The position numbers and the translations under genes were made by a program. Below the pieces are notes generated by a model that was given only the letters and a program-made list of their open reading frames with translations, was not told the DNA's origin and made no database searches. Shown piece by piece: positions 12,363 through 15,277 of a stretch of 15,277 nucleotides of DNA; position 1 is the first letter of the stretch, and each line of letters begins with the position of its first letter. Source of the DNA: Reyranella sp. (lineage in GTDB: Bacteria > Pseudomonadota > Alphaproteobacteria > Reyranellales > Reyranellaceae); contig JAUXRT010000152.1 of assembly GCA_030681635.1 (NCBI GenBank), positions 1 to 15,277 on the forward strand, given 5' to 3'.

Positions 12363-13994
12363 ATGTTCGGCCTCATGCAGGATCGCCCGCTTTTGATCCA
12401 ACAGCTCATCGACCATGCCGCCCTCAACCATGGCGACACGGAAATCGTATCGCGAACCCTGGAAGGCGGCCTGCACCGCTATACCTACCGCGATGCGAGA
12501 GTCCGGGCGAAGAAAGTGGCGGAGGCGCTCACGGCGCTGGGCATCAAGCCGGGCGACCGCATCGGCACCCTGGCGTGGAACGGCTATCGGCATTTCGAAC
12601 TCTACTACGGCGTCTCCGGCATGGGCGCCGTCTGCCACACCATCAACCCGCGCCTGTTCCCCGAGCAGATCGTCTACATCGTCAATCACGCCCAGGACCA
12701 GATCCTGTTCGTCGACCTCAACCTGCTGCCGGCCGTCGAGAAGCTGCTGCCCGACCTCAAGGGCGTGCGCCATGTCGTGGCCATGACTGATCGCGCCCAT
12801 CTGCCGAAGGGCCTCAACATCCCCAACCTGCTGGTCTACGAGGAGCTGATCGCCGACAAGCCTGGCACCTACGAATGGCCGGAGTTCGACGAGCGCACGG
12901 CCTCGTCGCTCTGCTACACCTCGGGCACGACGGGCAATCCCAAGGGCGTGCTCTATCACCACCGCTCCACCATCCTGCACGCCTATGCCGCGGCACTGCC
13001 CGACACGCTGGGCCTCTCGGCACGGTCGGTGGTGCTGCCGGTGGTGCCGATGTTCCACGTCAACGCCTGGGGCCTGCCCTATTCGGCGGCGATGGTCGGC
13101 GCCAAGCTGGTGTTCCCCGGCATCGCGCTCGACGGTGCCAGCCTGCACGAATTGTTCGAGACCGAGGGCGTGACCTTCACCGCCGGCGTGCCGACGGTGT
13201 GGCTGGCACTGCTGCAGCACATGCAGGCCAACAGACTGAAACTCTCGACGGTGAAATACGCCGTGATCGGCGGCTCGGCAGCGCCGCCGGCGATGATCGA
13301 GACCTTCGCCACGGACTATGGCGTCGAAGTGCTGCATGCCTGGGGCATGAGCGAGATGAGCCCGCTCGGCACGGTCAACCATCCCAAGGAGAAGCACAAG
13401 AAACTGGCGCCTGCCGATCTGTTGGCGCTGCGCCTGAAACAGGGCCGGCCGCCGTTCGGTGTCGACATGATGATCGTCGACGATGCGGGCAAGGAACTGC
13501 CACGCGACGGCAAGGCCTTCGGTGATCTGCTGGTGCGCGGCCCCTGGATCACCTCGGGCTACTTCAAGGGCGAGGGCGGCGAAGTCCTGCGCGAGGGCGG
13601 CTGGTTCGCCACCGGCGATGTCGCCACCCTCGATCCCGACGGCTACATGGCCATCACCGACCGCTCGAAGGATGTGATCAAGTCGGGCGGCGAGTGGATC
13701 AGTTCGATCGACCTCGAGAACGCCGCCATGGCCCATCCCGCTGTCGCCGAGGCGGCGGTGATCGGGATCGTCCATCCCAAGTGGGACGAGCGTCCGCTCC
13801 TGATCGTCCACAAGAAGCCAAATGCCGACGTGACCAGGCAGGAGTTGATCGACTTCCTCGGCACCAAGGTCGCCCAATGGTGGCTGCCCGACGACGTGCA
13901 GTTCGTCGAGGCGATCCCGCACACCGCGACCGGCAAGATCCTGAAGACCAAGCTGCGCGAGACCTTCAAGGATTATAAGCTGCCGACGGTCTAG
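12363..13994 (+). CDS. Fatty acyl-CoA synthetase (AMP-binding), 543 aa
   Basis: Acyl-adenylate-forming enzyme making acyl-CoA from a fatty acid, ATP and CoA. The P-loop/A3 motif YTSGTTGNPKGVLYHH is at about 185-200. VPMFHVNAWGLPY (228-240), the A5 motif HAWGMSEMSP (325-334), A7 TGD (417-419), the A8 hinge DRSKDVIKSGGEWIS (433-447) and the catalytic A10 lysine K525 in TATGKILK follow in order. The set is complete, so the enzyme should be active. Its medium/long-chain-like motif pattern resembles the FadD3/AlkK-type synthetases common in alphaproteobacteria. The start is set at ATG 12363, ten bases after GGAG (12349-12352), giving the usual MFGLMQ-type N-terminus. An in-frame ATG at 12354 is only one base from that site. 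It is divergent from the MscS gene and followed by a repeat element. Confidence 0.93.
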   Translation: MFGLMQDRPLLIQQLIDHAALNHGDTEIVSRTLEGGLHRYTYRDARVRAKKVAEALTALGIKPGDRIGTLAWNGYRHFELYYGVSGMGAVCHTINPRLFPEQIVYIVNHAQDQILFVDLNLLPAVEKLLPDLKGVRHVVAMTDRAHLPKGLNIPNLLVYEELIADKPGTYEWPEFDERTASSLCYTSGTTGNPKGVLYHHRSTILHAYAAALPDTLGLSARSVVLPVVPMFHVNAWGLPYSAAMVGAKLVFPGIALDGASLHELFETEGVTFTAGVPTVWLALLQHMQANRLKLSTVKYAVIGGSAAPPAMIETFATDYGVEVLHAWGMSEMSPLGTVNHPKEKHKKLAPADLLALRLKQGRPPFGVDMMIVDDAGKELPRDGKAFGDLLVRGPWITSGYFKGEGGEVLREGGWFATGDVATLDPDGYMAITDRSKDVIKSGGEWISSIDLENAAMAHPAVAEAAVIGIVHPKWDERPLLIVHKKPNADVTRQELIDFLGTKVAQWWLPDDVQFVEAIPHTATGKILKTKLRETFKDYKLPTV

Positions 13995-14017
13995 ACTCTT
14001 TCCGACTGACACAAAAT

Positions 14018-14176
14018 CCACCTCACCCTGAGGAGCGCCCGCTCCGCGCGGGGTAGCCCCCGCGCTTTTGGCGCGTCTCGAAGAGTGGGAACCAGCATGC
14101 TGATGCCCATCCTTCGAGACGCATCGCTTCGGCGCATTCACATGCGCCTGTCGCGATGCTCCTCAGGATGAGGTGG
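14018..14176. repeat. 159-base interrupted inverted-repeat element (REP/RIME-like)
   Basis: The outer arms CCACCTCACCCTGAGGAGC (14018-14036) and GCTCCTCAGGATGAGGTGG (14158-14176) pair with one mismatch. The inner arms GCGTCTCGAAGAGTGGG (about 14073-14089) and CCCATCCTTCGAGACGC (14106-14122) pair with two mismatches. Each half folds on itself as well. From memory this closely resembles an intergenic repeat with many copies in Bradyrhizobium and some other alphaproteobacteria. It fills the gap between two convergent genes. No coding sequence or transposase is present in it. Confidence 0.8.
14046..14069 (+). terminator. Terminator-like hairpin inside the left half of the repeat
   Basis: GCGCGGGG (14046-14053) pairs with CCCCGCGC (14058-14065) around loop TAGC, followed by TTTT (14066-14069). 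It lies 51 bases after the acyl-CoA synthetase stop and could end that transcript. The U-tract is short, so efficiency is uncertain. Confidence 0.5.
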
Positions 14177-14212
14177 CGCGTTTTCCTTCGAATCGATTTG
14201 AGGCGGAAGACT

Positions 14213-14650
14213 CTAGGCCGTCGCGATCGCCGCCCACAGGAAGAAGGCGGTGGAGCCCAGGCCGAGCATCGTGCGACGGAGGTGAAGGCGTCCCCAGCGT
14301 TCGAGCAGGGCACGGCTCTCCACGCCCGCCTCGTCGGGCGAAATTGCCTTCAGCCTGTTGTTGGTCGGCATGATCATCAGCATCGTGTAGGGCCAGTTGG
14401 CGACCAGCACGAAGGCGCCGGCCGCCCAAAGCTCGTCGCCGGTGCGCCACCACGCCGCCAGGCCCAGGCCGAAGCCGATCAAGGCAAGTGACGCCTGCAT
14501 TTGCGCGCCCCTGGCGTAAGACGGCTTCCATTGGATGAGCTGCGCGCGGTCGTCGAGGGCGGAGCGCGCCGGATGCTCGACGAAACTCACGTAAAAGGCC
14601 GCGCCGGCGAAAATCGCGGCAGCGGTCAGGGCCAGCACGCCGAACACCAT
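14213..14650 (-). CDS. DUF1772 family membrane protein, 145 aa
   Basis: Small protein with four predicted membrane helices (about 3-22, 53-70, 75-93 and 126-143). Family landmarks are an early FVEHPAR after helix 1, the WKPSYARGAQMQ stretch leading into helix 2, and WPYTMLMIMPTNNRLKAI (90-107), which is the most conserved block of DUF1772 (anthrone-oxygenase-like) proteins. The start at ATG 14650 is chosen because GGGAGG is six bases upstream; a longer frame to 14677 overlaps that site. DUF1772 members occur in polyketide tailoring and as uncharacterised membrane proteins. No polyketide genes are visible here, so I would not assign a reaction. It is divergent from the 2OG-Fe(II) oxygenase gene (89-base gap) and convergent with the acyl-CoA synthetase. 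Confidence 0.87.
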   Translation of the reverse strand: MVFGVLALTAAAIFAGAAFYVSFVEHPARSALDDRAQLIQWKPSYARGAQMQASLALIGFGLGLAAWWRTGDELWAAGAFVLVANWPYTMLMIMPTNNRLKAISPDEAGVESRALLERWGRLHLRRTMLGLGSTAFFLWAAIATA

Positions 14651-14739
14651 TCCAGGCCTCCCTTGCGGCTGGACCACCCGGCCGCTCCGGCATTATCGTC
14701 CCTTTAGGGCTGAATGGGGAGCCTGCGGAGGAACACGCC

Positions 14740-15277
14740 ATGGCAACAGAGACGATTCCCGTCATCGACCTCGGCCCCTATCTCGCCGGCGAGAAGGGTG
14801 CGATGGACCGCACGGCGCAAGAACTTCGCTTCGCGCTGACCGAGATCGGCTTCTATTTCATCGTCAACCACGGCATCGCGCGCGAGAAGATCGCCGGCAT
14901 GTTCGCCGAGGTGAAGCGATTCCACGCGCAGCCGATTGAGAAGAAACTCGAGATCAAGCTCGACCAGCACAATACCGGCTACCTGCCGATGCGCGGCAAT
15001 ACGCTTCGCACCTCGACGGTCCAGACCGGCACCAAGCCCAACCTCAACGAGGCCTTCTTCGTGAAGCGCGAGATGGCGCCGGACCACCCCGACGTGCTGT
15101 CGGGCCGTCGCTTTCGCGGGCTGAACCGCTGGCCCGACCTGCCGGGCTTCCGCGACACCGTCGTCGACTACTGCAACGAGATGGAGCGGCTGGTGCAGAA
15201 GCTGGTGCGACTCTACGCGCGCGCCCTCGACCTGCCGGCCAACTATTTCGACACCGCCTTCTCCGAGCCGATGTTCT
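14740..15277 (+). CDS. Isopenicillin N synthase-like 2OG-Fe(II) oxygenase, N-terminal part (partial)
   Basis: Starts at ATG 14740 with GGAGGA (14727-14732) seven bases upstream, and stays open for 179 codons to the window edge. The N-terminus IPVIDLGPYLAG (6-17), then ELRFALTEIGFYFIVNHGIA (28-47), is the diagnostic DIOX_N (PF14226) pattern of the isopenicillin N synthase / flavonol synthase superfamily. NTGYLPMRGN (78-87) and NEAFFVKRE (about 104-112) are also typical. The catalytic C-terminal domain with the HxD...H iron ligands and the Arg-x-Ser 2-oxoglutarate site lies beyond the window, so activity cannot be checked. Bacterial members hydroxylate or oxidise varied small molecules. The substrate is unknown. 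Confidence 0.9.
   Translation, partial: MATETIPVIDLGPYLAGEKGAMDRTAQELRFALTEIGFYFIVNHGIAREKIAGMFAEVKRFHAQPIEKKLEIKLDQHNTGYLPMRGNTLRTSTVQTGTKPNLNEAFFVKREMAPDHPDVLSGRRFRGLNRWPDLPGFRDTVVDYCNEMERLVQKLVRLYARALDLPANYFDTAFSEPMF

Noticed and set aside
12324..14141. 605-codon open frame on minus, opposite the acyl-CoA synthetase
   Set aside because: The plus frame has every adenylate-forming motif in order. The minus frame is His/Arg/Gln/Gly-rich without a recognisable domain, a typical mirror frame in high-GC DNA, and it also runs through the repeat element.
14651..14739. Possible sigma-70 promoters in the DUF1772/oxygenase divergent gap (GATAAT-like on minus, CATTAT on plus)
   Set aside because: The -10-like hexamers lack a -35 element at acceptable spacing on either strand, so I could not support a specific promoter.
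1..15277. A hidden defence system, prophage, CRISPR array or RNA gene
   Set aside because: Reading both strands showed no nuclease, reverse transcriptase, helicase, integrase, transposase, tRNA-like or array-like structure; every long interval is accounted for by the genes listed or by the repeat element.

Overview
The window is high-GC bacterial chromosome, most likely from an alphaproteobacterium of the Rhizobiales / Rhodospirillales (Reyranella-like) kind. The evidence is base composition, gene content (MHS transporter, PRC-barrel protein, FixL-style hybrid kinase), two sites that fit the alphaproteobacterial general-stress sigma factor EcfG (GGAAC-N16-CGTT), and a dispersed-repeat-like inverted repeat of a type I recall from Bradyrhizobium and relatives. 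The genus is an inference. No phage, IS transposase, CRISPR array, tRNA or rRNA was seen.

Left part (1-2190, plus strand): the 3' end of rpsT (ribosomal protein S20) with a clean Rho-independent terminator. Next come a secreted protein of unknown family and a VTT/DedA-like membrane protein. An EcfG-type promoter then leads into a truncated VOC/glyoxalase remnant and a PRC-barrel stress-type protein.

Middle left (2188-6820, minus strand): a three-gene unit runs from a secreted DUF1254/DUF1214 protein through a YiaW-like (DUF3302) small membrane protein to a YiaV/HlyD-type periplasmic adaptor. Downstream, on the same strand but with its own EcfG-type promoter, is a soluble hybrid histidine kinase (PAS-PAS-HisKA-HATPase-REC) whose two PAS units are a recent-looking tandem duplication. 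The kinase and the PRC-barrel gene converge, and each has an EcfG-type promoter.

Middle right (6909-12251): an MHS-family MFS transporter on plus converges, with a 3-base gap, on a minus-strand run of three genes read in the order MscS-type mechanosensitive channel, aldo/keto reductase, persulfide dioxygenase-rhodanese fusion. The gaps inside this run are 27 and 46 bases or less, so it is probably one transcript joining osmotic, carbonyl and sulfide/persulfide stress functions.

Right part (12363-15277): an acyl-CoA synthetase (AMP-binding) on plus, preceded by a perfect 13-base palindrome. A 159-base repeat element lies between it and a convergent DUF1772 membrane protein. The DUF1772 gene is divergent from the 5' part of an isopenicillin N synthase-like 2OG-Fe(II) oxygenase, which runs off the end.

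Most of the window is ordinary core and accessory metabolism. The parts most worth following are the paired EcfG-type promoters, the DUF1254-DUF3302-adaptor unit with no visible pump partner, the decayed VOC gene inside the PRC-barrel leader, and the repeat element with a nested hairpin in its right half.
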